Origin: Cordilura impudica
Lineage: Eukaryota; Arthropoda; Insecta; Diptera; Scathophagidae
DNA: 64,000 nucleotides
NCBI GenBank assembly: GCA_963682025.1
Contig: OY821517.1
Span: 227,020,476-227,084,475 of the forward strand
Direction: 5' to 3'
Part shown: one piece after another, positions 53,581 through 64,000 of the stretch
How the letters are laid out: every line of letters begins with the position of its first letter
Position numbering within the stretch: the stretch's first letter is position 1
Program-made: the position numbers and the translations under genes
The notes under the pieces: model-generated
Seen by the model: only the letters and a program-made list of their open reading frames with translations
What the model was told of the DNA's origin: nothing
Database searches by the model: none

Positions 53581-56500
53581 TAGGGATTGCATATTCGAAA
53601 TTCGAAATTCGAGAATTCCGGAATTCGTTTTCACAAATACAGTTTCGAATTCCGAAAATTTCCCTGCGAATTCCGAATTTAAATTAATTAAAAATAAAAT
53701 GTCAATTTTTCAATTTTTGTATTTTTTTGGTAAATATATTGAAAATAAAATGTCAATTTTTGGTCGCCCTAATAATAAGGCATAAAGAAAAGAATGCTAA
53801 ATTACAGTTATTCTACATAATACAAGTAGACATAGAGAAAACATTCCTAAATTGCAGTTAAAAGAATTTATGAATAAACTTTGCATTCAAGATTTTTTTC
53901 AATATTTTTCTTCTCTCAAACCTCTATAACTAATGTTCTAATTAACGTAGGCTGTTGACGTAGGTCTAAGAACACTCAGTGGATCAAGCTCCTTCTTTTG
54001 AGCTTAAATTCGTTGGGTTTGAGGAAAGTTATGCGTGGAGAATCAAATTTACTTTTACTGTACGTTAACTTCTCTTGGCATATTTTGGCATTACTGTACG
54101 TTAACTTCTCTTGCCAATTTTTTGGTATTATATTATAAAAATTAATATAATATAATATAATGCTGCGGAGCAGCAGGGGTCCTCTAGTAATAATAAATGT
54201 AATGTATCATAAAATTGCACACAAAATTATTATATTTCGTATAACTTCATGTTCGTGTCTTATATTTTACGATTTGCAACAGTATTGGGATTTGTTTAAT
54301 CGAGTGCGGTATGTATTGAATTATTTTAACTTTGTTTTCTGTACAATATCAATATTTTATAAACAGGTAAGCAAATAATAGCAGTTTTAATAACATTATT
54401 TGATAATAATTTAATTAAAATTTTTTTTTGTTTGACAAATTAAATTATTGTTAATAGTACATCATAAAATGTCATCAAAAGAAAGTTATGCGGAATACAC
54501 AAAGCAATGTAAAAATCAAAATTCTGTTTGGATTCATTTTTTGAGAGGATCAAAAAAACTAACAGCAAAATGTAAAATATGTAATGAAATAGTAAAAACC
54601 GCTGGTTCAACGACAACACCACAGCACACGCATTTAAGAACAATACACAATATTAATGTATTAAAACGTGATGTCGTGCAAGATGAAGTTCCAGAAAGCA
54701 GCGCATCAAAAATGATGCTTACAAATTATTTAGTGAAGAAAAAGGATGAATCACTTTCTGCAATCGTATCACGAATGTGTGCCTTGGATAATATCCCATT
54801 CAAAGTTTTTTGTACGTCTATCGATTTGAGAAATTTATTTTTGGCTAGAGATTATATATTACCAAAATCACCTAACTCAATTCGCAAAATGGTTTTAGAA
54901 TACGCACAAAAAATGCGTACTAAAATGATGCAGGATTTTATTAATTTCAAAGAAAATGGAACACGAGTCTGCCTAACTCTAGATGAATGGACATCATCAA
55001 GAAACCGATGTTATTTAAATGTGAATGTCCATGGCAAGAAACAGTTTTGGAATTTAGGTTTGGTACGTGTTGATGGACGTTTCCCTGCAGAGAAATGCAT
55101 TACGGCCCTGAAAACCACATTGCAAGACAACAATTTAGATATCGATAAAGATATTACGTCCATAACAACTTATGGGGCAGCTGTAATGCAAAAAGTTGGA
55201 CGGCTTTTACCATGTAATCAGCAGTTCTGCTTCGCGCACGCGATACATTTAGCTGTTTAATGTTCTATATAATAATTCGAATACAACTGAATTGGTGGCT
55301 CTCACAGATACAGCAAATATTAGTGTAGAAGAACAAGGAAGTGACTTCGAGGAATCTGAGGATGAGGAATACGTTGACGATGAAAGTGTTAGCTTGATTG
55401 AACAAATTTATATTGAAACTGAGCATGTTGAGACTGAAGAATTTGGATTTGGGTTTCTCATTAAAAAAGTTCGTTCGATTGTAAAGAAATTTCGTTTTTC
55501 GAGAACATCGAATGATATTCTTCAAGTATACGTGAAACAAGAATTTGGAAAAGAATTAAAACCTATTATGGACACTAGAACTAGATGGAATAGCTTAGTC
55601 GAAATGCTTGAAAGATTTAACCAACTAAAAAGCTGTGTTAGAAAAGCATTGATTGACATTGCATCTGATATCGTTATTCTAGATGCTGAAATTTGGTCGA
55701 TTAAAAATGTCATCTCTGCACTTCTCCCAGTGAAGCTTACTGGCGCCCTTTGTCGAGAAGATGCAAATCTGCTTTCTGCTGATGCAGCATTGTCTTTTAT
55801 GCTTGAGAATTTCGGATCTGATGAAATTTCACTAAAATTGAAGAACAAATTAGAAGACCGAATAAGCCAAAGACGAACAAATGTGGGTGGAACTCTTCAA
55901 TATTTACACAATGGCGGAAAAAGTGAGATTCACGAATCTTTTACTAGACCATTGAAAAATACAATAGCCCAAGTTATTGAAAGCTTTGCACAAAGATTGA
56001 TATTTAACACTAATATGGAAACTTCCTCAGGCGAGCAGTCAGAAGCTGTCGATGTGGTAGAAGTGATGTCGGAAGAACAAACTAATCCCCAGTCGTTGAT
56101 GCAAAAGTTGCAGAACAAAATTCAATTGAATTTATCGTCCAACAACTCAACGTCCAGCTCAACTCAACAAATAACAAATCGGAGCTTAATTTCAAAAAAT
56201 AAATCTAAGATGAAATTCTTTGAAGAGACCGGCGTTCGTGGCAAAATATTAGAGTCCGTCTACTCATTTTTGATTTCGATTCCGCCATCGAGCTTGCAGT
56301 CCGAGCGAGCCTTCTCAATTGCAGGGAACTTTTGTACAAAAGTTCGATCGAGACTCGGAGGTGCAGCTTTAAGTGATCTCTGTTTCCTCAAAGCATATTT
56401 TAAGCAATAATAATATAAAATTTTTTTATTATTAAATGATAAGCCATATTAGAATGTTTCTGTACTAATTGAATTTGTGTACAATAATTTTATGTTTATA

Positions 56501-56717
56501 TTTCATTTTAAATAATTTTATGTTCCATTTTGATTTTCAAAAGAGCATTTTTTATGCAATAAATATCAATGAATTATCTCAAATAAGTTATTTTTATTAT
56601 TTGTATAGACATAAAAAAATTAAAAATATTCTCGGAATTCGATCGAATTCCGAGAATATTTAATTTCGAATTCCGAATTCCGATTTTTTTTATTTTCGAC
56701 AAAATTTGCAATCCCTA
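53581..56717 (+). mobile_element. hAT DNA transposon, TSD GCTCTATG
   Basis: TIRs TAGGGATTGCA and TGCAATCCCTA with an exact 8-bp duplication GCTCTATG (53573-53580 and 56718-56725), diagnostic of hAT. Subterminal regions are full of TTCGAATTCC-type repeats on both sides (53595-53690 and 56630-56690), probable transposase binding sites. It encodes one damaged transposase. Confidence 0.9.
54469..56410 (+). pseudogene. hAT transposase, one frameshift and an altered catalytic residue
   Basis: ATG 54469 (MSSKESYAEYTKQCKNQ). A BED-type zinc finger follows (VWIHFLRGSKKLTAKCKIC to HTHLRTIH, about residues 18-58). The RNase H-like core has the first catalytic Asp in VCLTLDEWTSSRNRCY (about 54975). Where hATs have TTDG, this copy reads TTYGAAVMQKVGRLLPC (about 55168), so the second Asp is Tyr. 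Right after HAIHLAV a one-base change stops the frame at 55258. The rest is open (55292-56410) with TRTRWNSLVEMLERF and the C-terminal dimerisation block PPSSLQSERAFSIAG and SRLGGAALSDLCFLKAYFK. An inactive copy by two independent lesions. Confidence 0.9.
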
Positions 56718-56931
56718 GCTCTATGCACTCAGCTACCCAGATGTTTCTCGGCAGTTTTGACAGTACATTATTTAACAAGTTTGCTTTCATATTATCCATA
56801 AATGTTGTTCAATAAATCATAAAAAACGACGTGTGAAGCAAACGTTTTAAGACAAATTGATATCAACGTAACAGAGTGTCGTTGAAAGCTAAACGTTACA
56901 AGTGCAAGTTGCGTTGAGGTTTACTACATAA

Positions 56932-57332
56932 CGCACCTTAAATACAAAAGTGACACAACTCAAAATTTTCCAAAATTGACTTTTTCCCATAAATTAATTC
57001 ACAGTACACATTTCCAACTACTGCAAAAATTTATTTCTCATAACTATCTTCTTTAACAGGAAAAGTGCCGTTATATCTGGGGCACAACTTGAGATAATAT
57101 CACTAGTCAAATGAAAAATTTCAGTCAGAGGGTCATTACTCAAAATTATATTTTATTTCCACAAACACAATATATATTAAAAAAAGAATAGCAAAACTTT
57201 CCCCAAAATGGACATTTTTCATAATAAAACTGCATTTTTTAAAATAATTCAATAATTTTTACATATACAGTTTTTTGCCTCTCCTGAATATTTGAAAATT
57301 TTGAGTTGTGTCACTTTTGTATTTAAGGTGCG
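56932..57332. mobile_element. 401-bp MITE with ~40-bp perfect TIRs
   Basis: CGCACCTTAAATACAAAAGT at the left, continuing GACACAACTCAAAATTTTC, is matched in complement at 57291-57332. No gene inside. No clear target duplication. Confidence 0.8.
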
Positions 57333-57344
57333 ATATGTATGTAT

Positions 57345-57620
57345 ACGCAACCATACGTATGAAATGTTATGTTTTTCATTTAGAAAAATATTTTTATATA
57401 GGAAAAATTTTCAAATTTAAAAAATTAAAAATTACGTTTATATTTGTTTTTTGACGTTGAAAAAAAAACGTTACAACGCAACTTGTGTTTTGATTGAATA
57501 CATATACATATACCATACGTATGAATTTTTATATTTTGATTTTGAAAATTATTTTTATATAGGAAAAATTTTTCAAATTAAAAAAATGAAAAATTACTCT
57601 TAAAAATATGAAATATATTT
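57345..57620 (+). repeat. Diverged tandem duplication
   Basis: CCATACGTATGAA and TTTTATATAGGAAAAATTTT occur twice (57351-57410 and 57512-57570) about 160 bases apart. Non-coding, part of the outer TIR element. Confidence 0.55.
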
Positions 57621-57762
57621 GTATTTTTAAATTGATATAAATAAAAAAATATTGAATTATAATGAAAATTAATAAAAGAATAGAAAGACAATTTGTTGAT
57701 AGTAAAAAAAAAATTAGTATACATTTTTAATCTATATTGTTATTACTTAACATAATTAACAA

Positions 57763-57832
57763 CTGTTCGTAGGCCAGTGTTTAGAGTTTCTGCCGTCAAG
57801 TTGTGTGTTTGCAAGTTCAAATTCAAGCTGTT
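57763..57832 (+). repeat. tRNA-like segment
   Basis: CGTAGGCCAGTGTTTAGAG resembles an A box region, and AGTTCAAATTC 45 bases later a B box. It aligns with the segment at 58084-58152 in opposite orientation. No full cloverleaf, so tRNA-derived rather than functional. Confidence 0.45.
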
Positions 57833-58083
57833 TTTACAGAAGTTTTCAATTTATTAAAGAAAAATACATATTACAAATTGAAAAATTGTAAATTATAAAA
57901 GTTTTAAACAATTTTGGTAATTGAAGCATGTTTGACAAATTTCATTTAAAAGAGAATATCATATGAAATTTGGCAAATAAACGAAAATTTATAAAATTGT
58001 TGAAAAATTTAAGTTTTTCATATTTTTCTTTTAAATTTTATTTTTGAAAAAAAAAAAATTAAAAAAATGCTACGCCCTGTGTA

Positions 58084-58152
58084 AGATTTGAACCGGTAAA
58101 CACGGAACATGAATGCGAGAACTCTAGCCACTTGCCTACGAGCAATTGTTAC
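58084..58152 (-). repeat. tRNA-like segment
   Basis: On minus, CGTAGGCAAGTGGCTAGAG (A box region) and CCGGTTCAAATCTTA (B box) are spaced as in a tRNA. Anticodon and acceptor stems do not pair well. Same family as 57763-57832. Confidence 0.5.
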
Positions 58153-58864
58153 CTAATTTGCTTTGTAGCCATTCAAAATCAATTACCTACAAATATTTCC
58201 ACTTCGACAAATTAACACAATTACCCACCCTTATTTTGCGAAAAAATCACAGTTTGCAAAATTGAAAACAAGAAAAACCTCAGTATGCCAAGAAATTTCT
58301 GTTGAATATAAAAAATTTTTATAAAAACTGTTATATTAGGCAACATGTTGCTTTTAGTGGAGTGTGTAGGTTGCACCATCGTTTTTGCGTTTTGCACATC
58401 CTCATATTATATCATTCTTGTTTGGCCTTTAATTTTTGCTATAAAACGTAAATGTCGACCGATAATAAAAAAAAGTTGTGGAGGGTTTCAAATACATTTT
58501 AATTTTTAGTTGAATTTTAGTACAAATGTGAAGTTTAAAAAGGCTGAAAGGTTTTTTTAGTTAGTTTTACAACTAATACTTTATAAAAATTTTGTAAGTT
58601 AAATTTTGTCAGAAAATGCCAAACTTTGGCCCCCATAAACTTTTTAGTCCTAATTTTCACAAGAGCCAAAGGTTGGCTTTTTTTTTGTTGAAAGAGCCCG
58701 AGTTAAAATATAATTTATTAAGCGCCGAACGTAAAAGTTACCTAATACTGGTTCAAGATAGAGAAGTTTCAATGAAAAAGTCGTATGTTTTTACTTTAGT
58801 TAAACATTTTTTTAAGTCAAGAAAAATTGTTAACTATATAAAAAAAAGTTTATAACTTATTGTT

Positions 58865-60420
58865 AGTGTACTGGGAAACTACTTTAAATCTAACAATTTT
58901 AGTAAATAGTTCTTCTAAATAGCTTTGATTTTCATATTTGAGCAGTTCTTTAGCTTCTTCGTCTAATTCAATAGAGGTAGTTTTCTATTTTTGTCGAATG
59001 ATGGACATATATAGATCTGAAGTGGACATTTTTCTTGTGTTGTGTTCGCAAAGGAATCTGTAGTCTTTGTTCCTTTTTTCTTGCGCTTCGTTACGTAGAT
59101 CTCCTATTGCTTTGAATTATTTGTTCCCCATTGTAAAAAAATTTTATGATCTGTGGATGGCATATATCTCCAAGAGTATTTTTCTTTATAAAATATAGCT
59201 GTTTTATTGGCATACTCTCCAAATTTTTTGCATTTATCTCTCTGCCGCATGCTGATTTTGAATCGTGTTGTTAATACATGATTTATACCTGTGATAGATA
59301 CTGCAGTTTCTGGATCGGAGAAAAATCTCCTTGCAGTATTTCCATCATTTGAGTTTCCTTCTCCTTGTTTTGGTTGGTCGATTATGAAACCTAGCTGTAG
59401 ATATTTTTCTTGAATTTGTTTTTTTTGCTTTCTTTTTCTTCACTTTCTTTGTTTTTTCTCACTGTTTCGCCTAACGGACCAAATTTCAAATCATAACCCA
59501 ATTTAGGAATATGCTCTATAAAACGTATTCTAGCATGAAGAGGGGACATTCGAAATTCGTAGGCTTCCTTAAAACTATCGTATTGTGGTGTGGGTTGGCT
59601 TAATTGACTTGCTGTCTTTTGGCATATAATGTAGCTTGACGATGACTTTGCTTCGGTTAAAGCTTGAGCAACTTTTCCATCATTCATTGTGAGACACATT
59701 TTAGAATTTACTTCAATATCTTGGCCATCAAATTTAAATATTATGGTTGAAGTTCTTTAATTTGATCTTTTATTTTTTTAACTTCTGCAGCTATGACATC
59801 TTTGGTTTCCTTTTTGGTCGACAATACTTTGTTGAACAAGGTTTTAAATTTTTTCATACATCAATTTCTGTTGCTCTACTAGTTGACGGCTCTAAGCCGC
59901 TACAAAATTTTTTAAACGCAACGGAACGAAAGATTCCATAAATAAATTAGCATCTGATGAATTTTCGGCATTAAATTGCTTGTATTGTTTCTGACCAGAC
60001 GATCCATCACATTCCCATTTAGAAATTAAAGTAATGCTGCCATTTCCATTTTTTTTTTATGATCAGTATCAAGCGTATTTAGCAGTCGTTTTGCAGTATG
60101 TTCCAGGAGATCTTGCAATTTTATTTCTGCTGAACTCGAAGTGACACTAAGAACAGATTGTGAAGATAAGCATTCTAAGCATTTGGCAGAAACTAAATCT
60201 CGATACTCTGGAAAAATCCCACAATTCTTTACATTGGTTCGCTTCCGCAATTACTTACATATGTTGATTTTTGGTCAACTTCAAATCCAAAAATAGAGCG
60301 AACGTTTCTTCTGGAGTAAATTTTTTATCTTCAATTGGAGCAGGAATTATTTTCAAAATCCTTTTTGTGTGCCTTGGGCTCGCTTCTACTATTTTTTCAA
60401 TTGTTTCAATTTTATTTTTA
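58865..60420 (-). pseudogene. RAG1/Transib-like transposase, decayed
   Basis: Runs on minus from a mini-me junction at 60420. Blocks in order: AALFL-like TFALFLDLKLTKNQH (about 60290); LQDLLEHTAKRLLNTLDTD (about 60110); SKWECDGSSGQKQYKQF with the first putative catalytic Asp (60006-60008); SFVPLRLKNF; CLTMNDGKVAQALTEAKSSS with the second Asp (59679-59681); SPLHARIRFIEHIPKLG (about 59540); NDGNTARRFFSDPETAVSIT (about 59335); YSWRYMPSTDHKIFL (about 59170); and RNEAQEKRNKDYRFLCEHNT with the putative Glu (59087-59089). The spacing from the Glu to NK matches RAG1 ESGNKLF, and CDG and LxxxD match its two Asp regions, by memory-based comparison. Several frameshifts and stops (59108, 59770, 59900, 60250). 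The 5' part is cut off by mini-me and LINE insertions. Confidence 0.65.
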
Positions 60421-60879
60421 TACCCTATACCACTATATGGTTTGGGTATAATGACTTTGTGCTGCTGTTCGTAACTACCAAAAATCTTGGACCTAGCCCC
60501 ATCTTTTATTATACCGATCGAAACAGAATCACTATCTGATTCGATTTAACGATGTCCGTCCGTCCGTACCTCCGTCCGTCCTTCTGTGTGTCCATGTAAA
60601 GCTTGTAATCAAACTGCAAGTCGCAAATATGAATATATTTTGATGAAATTTGGTATATAAGCTTTTATCGGCCATAGAATGAACGCTATTTAAATTGGTG
60701 AGAATCGCTCCATGTTCAGACCTAGCCCTCATACAAATGACCACTTTGAAATCAATATAAATCTCCATAAGATCCAAATTATTATATAAATCTTAGTCAA
60801 ATTGGGTTTGTATGTGTTTATTACATCCATTAATCAGTAGTCCAAAAATGATCCCTATGGGACAACTCTTAGTCATAGG
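60418..60879 (-). mobile_element. mini-me-like element, truncated by a LINE
   Basis: Starts TATACCCTATACCAC with GTCCGTCCGTACCTCCGTCC (60557-60580) and follows the 10773 copy up to CTCTTAGTCATAGG. There the poly(T) of the minus-strand LINE takes over. The palindromic end is therefore missing from the window. Confidence 0.8.
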
Positions 60880-63800
60880 TTTTTTTTTTTAACGTTTATT
60901 TAATCAAAGAAAAATATATATTAGTAACTATAAATAAACAAACAGTTTAAAGATATATATATATATATACACAGTCCCTCTATGCAGGCTCTCAAGTATA
61001 ATATATTATAATATTCAAATAACTTATTTTTAGTAATAATTATAATTTGATATACAGAGAAAAATGTAATTATTTATTTCAGATTATTTATGAGAAAAAA
61101 TTTGAAAAAAAAGCTCACTTTTATATAATAGGAGAATAAAATGAGTGGTCTAAGGGTAAAATAAAAAAAAAAAAAGATAAATTATTTGGTAAGCCACCAA
61201 TATTTTTTAGTATTAAGGTCTGATTTTGATATATAAACACTAGTGTTGAATCTTGAATTTTCGTTTGAAAGTAGTTTGCATGTTATGGCTTTAATATTAG
61301 GTCTTCTATATATGTGGTAAATTATAGGTATGCCTATTTCATTCTGAATGTATCCATTCTGATCTAGGAAGAGAAAGGCTTCCGGTGGAATGTAACCCGA
61401 TTGTAAGGTTTTAGATATATATTCATAATTTGAATAATATGGGCCCATAATTAGATTATTTTCGAAATATTCTGTGCTTTTTAGGATATGTTTTCTTATA
61501 AGGTGTATTATAAAGTTATCAATCCTGCTTACTTTTGCTTCATTGTACAAAACTTTGTTTGATATAAACTTTTTACAGTCGCTATTTGGAGATCTGTAAA
61601 GGGATGTACAGTTCCTTAGGCATTTTCTTTCAAATACCCTCAGTTTTTCCATATACGAAGGGGATATGTTGTACCAAATTTGGCAACCATATGTAAGAAT
61701 TGGTCTTATTAAGGACTGGTACATAATTATCTTGACCCCTGTTTTGATATATTTTGAAAAAAATAGTTTTTTATATAAGAAAAATGCTTTTTGTGCTTTC
61801 CTAATTTGTAGATTTATGTGCTCATTAAAATATAGGAATTTGTCTAAATGAATACCTAGATATTTCACCATTTGTTTATTTGGAATAGTTACATTGTTAA
61901 GAGATTTCAAACCAAATAATTTCCAATTACGTTTTATGTTGTTGTTACATTTTCCGACCGGGGGACGGAAAAGAACTGTTTCGCACTTATTCAGATTGAT
62001 TTTCATCTGCCAGTCTATTGTGTATTTTTCTATAATATAAAAGTACTTTTGTAATTTTTCGTTAATTTTATCAATTTTATCATCAGAGTGATAAATAACG
62101 ATATCATCAGCAAAGCCAATAATGTTCTCAATTTGGTTTAATAGGTCATGTATGTATATATTAAATAGAATTGGTGCATTTACAGTTCCTTGTTGTAAAC
62201 CATTTACGATAATAAATTTCCTTGAACTTATTGTCCTTCCAAGGTAAACTTGAAAACATTTATTGTTTAGCATGTTATGTATTAATATAGTCAAATATAT
62301 TGGAAATCCATAATTCAACAGTTTATAAATTAATCCAGGTATCCAGATATTATCAAAGGCCTTTTCAAAATCTACTAAACAAGCTCCAGTACCTAAGGAT
62401 TTATTTAAATTCCATTGTATATTCGAAACTAGCAAATGTATCGCATGGATTGTGGAATGTTTAAACTTAAACCCGAATTGCTTGTCATTTATTAATCTCT
62501 TTTCCTTACATTGTTCAAGTATGTTATCATTGATGCAAACCTCAAAAACTTTGCTTATGTTTGGAAGTAAACTAATAGCTCGCAAGTTTTTTGGATTGCA
62601 TGAGTCTTTATATTTCTTAGGTATGACAACCACTTTAGCTATTTTCCACGCATGAGGAAAGTAGGAGTTATTTAACATATTGTTAAAAAGAGTACAATAC
62701 TCTAAGATAATTTCTTCTGGTATATTTTTCAGTACTATATTGGGAATGTTATCAACACCTGTTGACAATTTCTTTCTTAAGTTTCTAAGAATATATATAA
62801 TTTTATCCCTAGAAATAAAATACTTGAGAGATTCAGTTAAATCATTGGCCTTGTTACATGTATTAAATGTGGCAATGGTTGATTTGCTGCATTCGTACTG
62901 ATTTTTTTCTTCCAAAAATCTGGAAAAACAAGTATCAACTTCGACCTGTAAGTTATTATCATCGTCGATCTCTTTATGAGAGTGAACTGATTCTAAGAAG
63001 GTTCCAATTACGTTTACTTTATGTTCCTCATCCTTTATTAAAAAGTCATCATTATTCAGATCCTTTTCTAACAACTCAGGTCTTATTCCTGCGTTTTTTA
63101 TCCATATATCATTTTCCTGTGGTACTCTAATAATGTCCATATTTAAGGGTTGTGCGGTTTTGAACTGCTTTCTAGTCTCACTAAACATGTTTGAGGGATC
63201 TTTCTGGTCAATTTTCATCAGTTTATCGTGAAAGTGTTTATTTACTGCCAGAGTAAAGTTATCATTAATTAGTTTTTTGATGAGTTTTAGTTTCGATTTG
63301 AGTAGATTAATGTCTGGTTGGGTCAAAATTATTTCTAGTCTATTGTGCCTTTTAATTATGGTTACTATTTTACTTTTCTCAAGCTGAAGTTTCTTTAATA
63401 TTGCATTAGTAAATTTTCCAAAAGGATTATGTTCCTTATATTTTGGGACTGATTTTTCAATCGAATTGTGAATAAATTGGTCAAGTCTACACAGAAAGAA
63501 ATCAATTTCTGCATTTATTAGGTTTTTATCATTTGGTATCGATGCATTTTCTCTCAATTCAGAACAGATATTGTTCTTGAATTTTTTCCAATTAGCCTTA
63601 GCATAATTATATTTTAAAATGGGTGTTTCTCTGAAAAAAGTAAGTGGATGGTCACTTTCCGCTTTTAAGATCTGTATCTTGATAGCCTTGTGATCACTAC
63701 CATAATCAAGGGTTTCTAGACAGTTTAAAGTATTATTCAATTTTTCAATAATTAATCTTGAGTCTGCTATACACAAATCTAAGTATGAGCCACAAAGTGG

Positions 63801-64000
63801 ATAAGATGGACAGTTAGAAGCAAGCAATATGCTTCTAAACCTAATTTCATAACATGCAAACCATTCCTTTAACTTATTACCTTGGGGGTTAGAAATAGTG
63901 TTACCCCAATCACCCTGTTTACAGTTTAAGTCCCCTGCTAATATATAAAACTGATTTAGATTATCTAGTTTTAAAGATTGGAAAAGTTGAAATAATTCAG
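60880..64000 (-). mobile_element. LINE 2, runs off the right edge
   Basis: The minus-strand 3' end is a short poly(A) (T run at 60881-60891). A 290-bp 3' UTR precedes the stop at 61182. The 5' end lies beyond the window. It inserted in the mini-me at 60879. Confidence 0.85.
61182..64000 (-). CDS. LINE 2 endonuclease-reverse transcriptase, partial at 5' side
   Basis: Open through 939 codons to the window edge. The ATG at 63827 is internal, because the frame continues upstream with the endonuclease block ILAGDLNCKQGDWGN (about 63935). Then YLDLCIADSRLI and DYGSDHKAIKI close the endonuclease. RT has STGVDNIPNIVLKNI, AISLLPNISKVFEVCIND, QFGFKFKHSTIHAIHLL, GACLVDFEKAFDNIWIPGLI, NGLQQGTVNAPILFNIYIHD and the active site IIGFADDIVIYHS, with FADD in place of YADD (about 62122). 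The C-terminal region has no zinc knuckle that I can see, unlike LINE 1, so the two are from different families. No stop: probably a young copy. Confidence 0.9.
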   Translation of the reverse strand, partial: ELFQLFQSLKLDNLNQFYILAGDLNCKQGDWGNTISNPQGNKLKEWFACYEIRFRSILLASNCPSYPLCGSYLDLCIADSRLIIEKLNNTLNCLETLDYGSDHKAIKIQILKAESDHPLTFFRETPILKYNYAKANWKKFKNNICSELRENASIPNDKNLINAEIDFFLCRLDQFIHNSIEKSVPKYKEHNPFGKFTNAILKKLQLEKSKIVTIIKRHNRLEIILTQPDINLLKSKLKLIKKLINDNFTLAVNKHFHDKLMKIDQKDPSNMFSETRKQFKTAQPLNMDIIRVPQENDIWIKNAGIRPELLEKDLNNDDFLIKDEEHKVNVIGTFLESVHSHKEIDDDNNLQVEVDTCFSRFLEEKNQYECSKSTIATFNTCNKANDLTESLKYFISRDKIIYILRNLRKKLSTGVDNIPNIVLKNIPEEIILEYCTLFNNMLNNSYFPHAWKIAKVVVIPKKYKDSCNPKNLRAISLLPNISKVFEVCINDNILEQCKEKRLINDKQFGFKFKHSTIHAIHLLVSNIQWNLNKSLGTGACLVDFEKAFDNIWIPGLIYKLLNYGFPIYLTILIHNMLNNKCFQVYLGRTISSRKFIIVNGLQQGTVNAPILFNIYIHDLLNQIENIIGFADDIVIYHSDDKIDKINEKLQKYFYIIEKYTIDWQMKINLNKCETVLFRPPVGKCNNNIKRNWKLFGLKSLNNVTIPNKQMVKYLGIHLDKFLYFNEHINLQIRKAQKAFFLYKKLFFSKYIKTGVKIIMYQSLIRPILTYGCQIWYNISPSYMEKLRVFERKCLRNCTSLYRSPNSDCKKFISNKVLYNEAKVSRIDNFIIHLIRKHILKSTEYFENNLIMGPYYSNYEYISKTLQSGYIPPEAFLFLDQNGYIQNEIGIPIIYHIYRRPNIKAITCKLLSNENSRFNTSVYISKSDLNTKKYWWLTK

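Larger units (their letters stand above)
53295..58420. mobile_element. TIR element (~1.6 kb original) swollen by nested insertions
   Basis: About 108-bp inverted ends: CAAGAATGATATAATGCGAG at the left (53295-53404) and its near complement at 58313-58420, including GTGTAGGTTGCACC and TTGCCTAATATAACAG-type blocks. The hAT at 53581-56717 and the MITE at 56932-57332 are nested inside. The remaining sequence is AT-rich and non-coding but contains tRNA-like segments. No target duplication could be identified. Confidence 0.7.

Noticed and set aside
53535..58152. Functional tRNA genes
   Set aside because: A and B boxes are present but the acceptor, anticodon and T stems do not pair; treated as tRNA-derived repeats.
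58616..58855. 79-codon frame on +
   Set aside because: No recognisable motif, lies between a TIR end and the RAG1-like remnant; likely chance.

Overview
The window is about 70% AT eukaryotic DNA and is almost entirely transposable elements. It is very probably from a fly (Diptera). The grounds are repeated copies of a mini-me/DINE-like element with a (GGAC)n tract, LTR retrotransposons with primer sites for tRNA-Arg, tRNA-Ser and tRNA-Lys of the 412/mdg1, 297/17.6 and Ulysses/Osvaldo kinds, and one short exon, at 20697-20826 on +, that encodes an immunoglobulin V-type segment resembling the fly Sidestep family. That exon is the only piece of ordinary host gene I recognise with some confidence. 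The rest reads as intron or intergenic DNA filled by transposons.

Layout. 1-4.3 kb: AT-rich repeats, an old mini-me-like element and a decayed Gypsy integrase broken by a LINE tail. 4.34-12.16 kb: an LTR retrotransposon (element D) with LTRs, PBS, PPT and a 4-bp CCAG target duplication but no recognisable gag or pol. It carries seven copies of a GGGAGATCTCCCC-type palindrome and hosts a Foldback/MULE-like element with a 9-bp target duplication, which itself hosts a mini-me. 12.5-15.2 kb: a 499-bp MITE, a Helitron helicase remnant and another TIR element. 15.88-18.77 kb: a 5'-truncated LINE with an open reverse transcriptase frame. 18.8-20.4 kb: mini-me and a ~140-bp tandem array. 20.7 kb: the Ig exon. 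21.03-24.83 kb: a PIF/Harbinger element with transposase and a Myb/SANT partner gene.

24.90-52.37 kb is one nested stack. A long-LTR Gypsy (element C, minus strand, LTRs about 2.7 kb, TSD GTAG, tRNA-Lys-type PBS) has a RING-H2 finger at the N-terminus of gag. Its left LTR holds Gypsy A (412-like, decayed). Its gag-pol region holds mariner 1. The tip of mariner 1 holds Gypsy B (412-like, LTRs nearly identical, gag intact, a textbook -1 slippery site). The RNase H region of Gypsy B holds mariner 2, whose 361-codon transposase is intact. The other LTR of C holds a MITE. Each insertion can be checked against target duplications or an empty paralogous site inside the window.

52.4-64 kb: an unrecognised coding-like flank, a 5-kb TIR element hosting a hAT transposon (8-bp TSD), another MITE and tRNA-like segments. 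These are followed by a decayed RAG1/Transib-like transposase gene on minus in which all three expected acidic residues can be placed, a truncated mini-me, and a LINE on minus that runs off the right edge.

Elements work in cis sets: LTR, PBS, gag and pol in the Gypsies; transposase plus DNA-binding partner in Harbinger; TIRs with no gene in the MITEs, which must borrow a transposase. The most unusual items are the RING-H2 gag, the RAG1-like gene and the small membrane-protein ORF that recurs upstream of gag in both 412-like elements.
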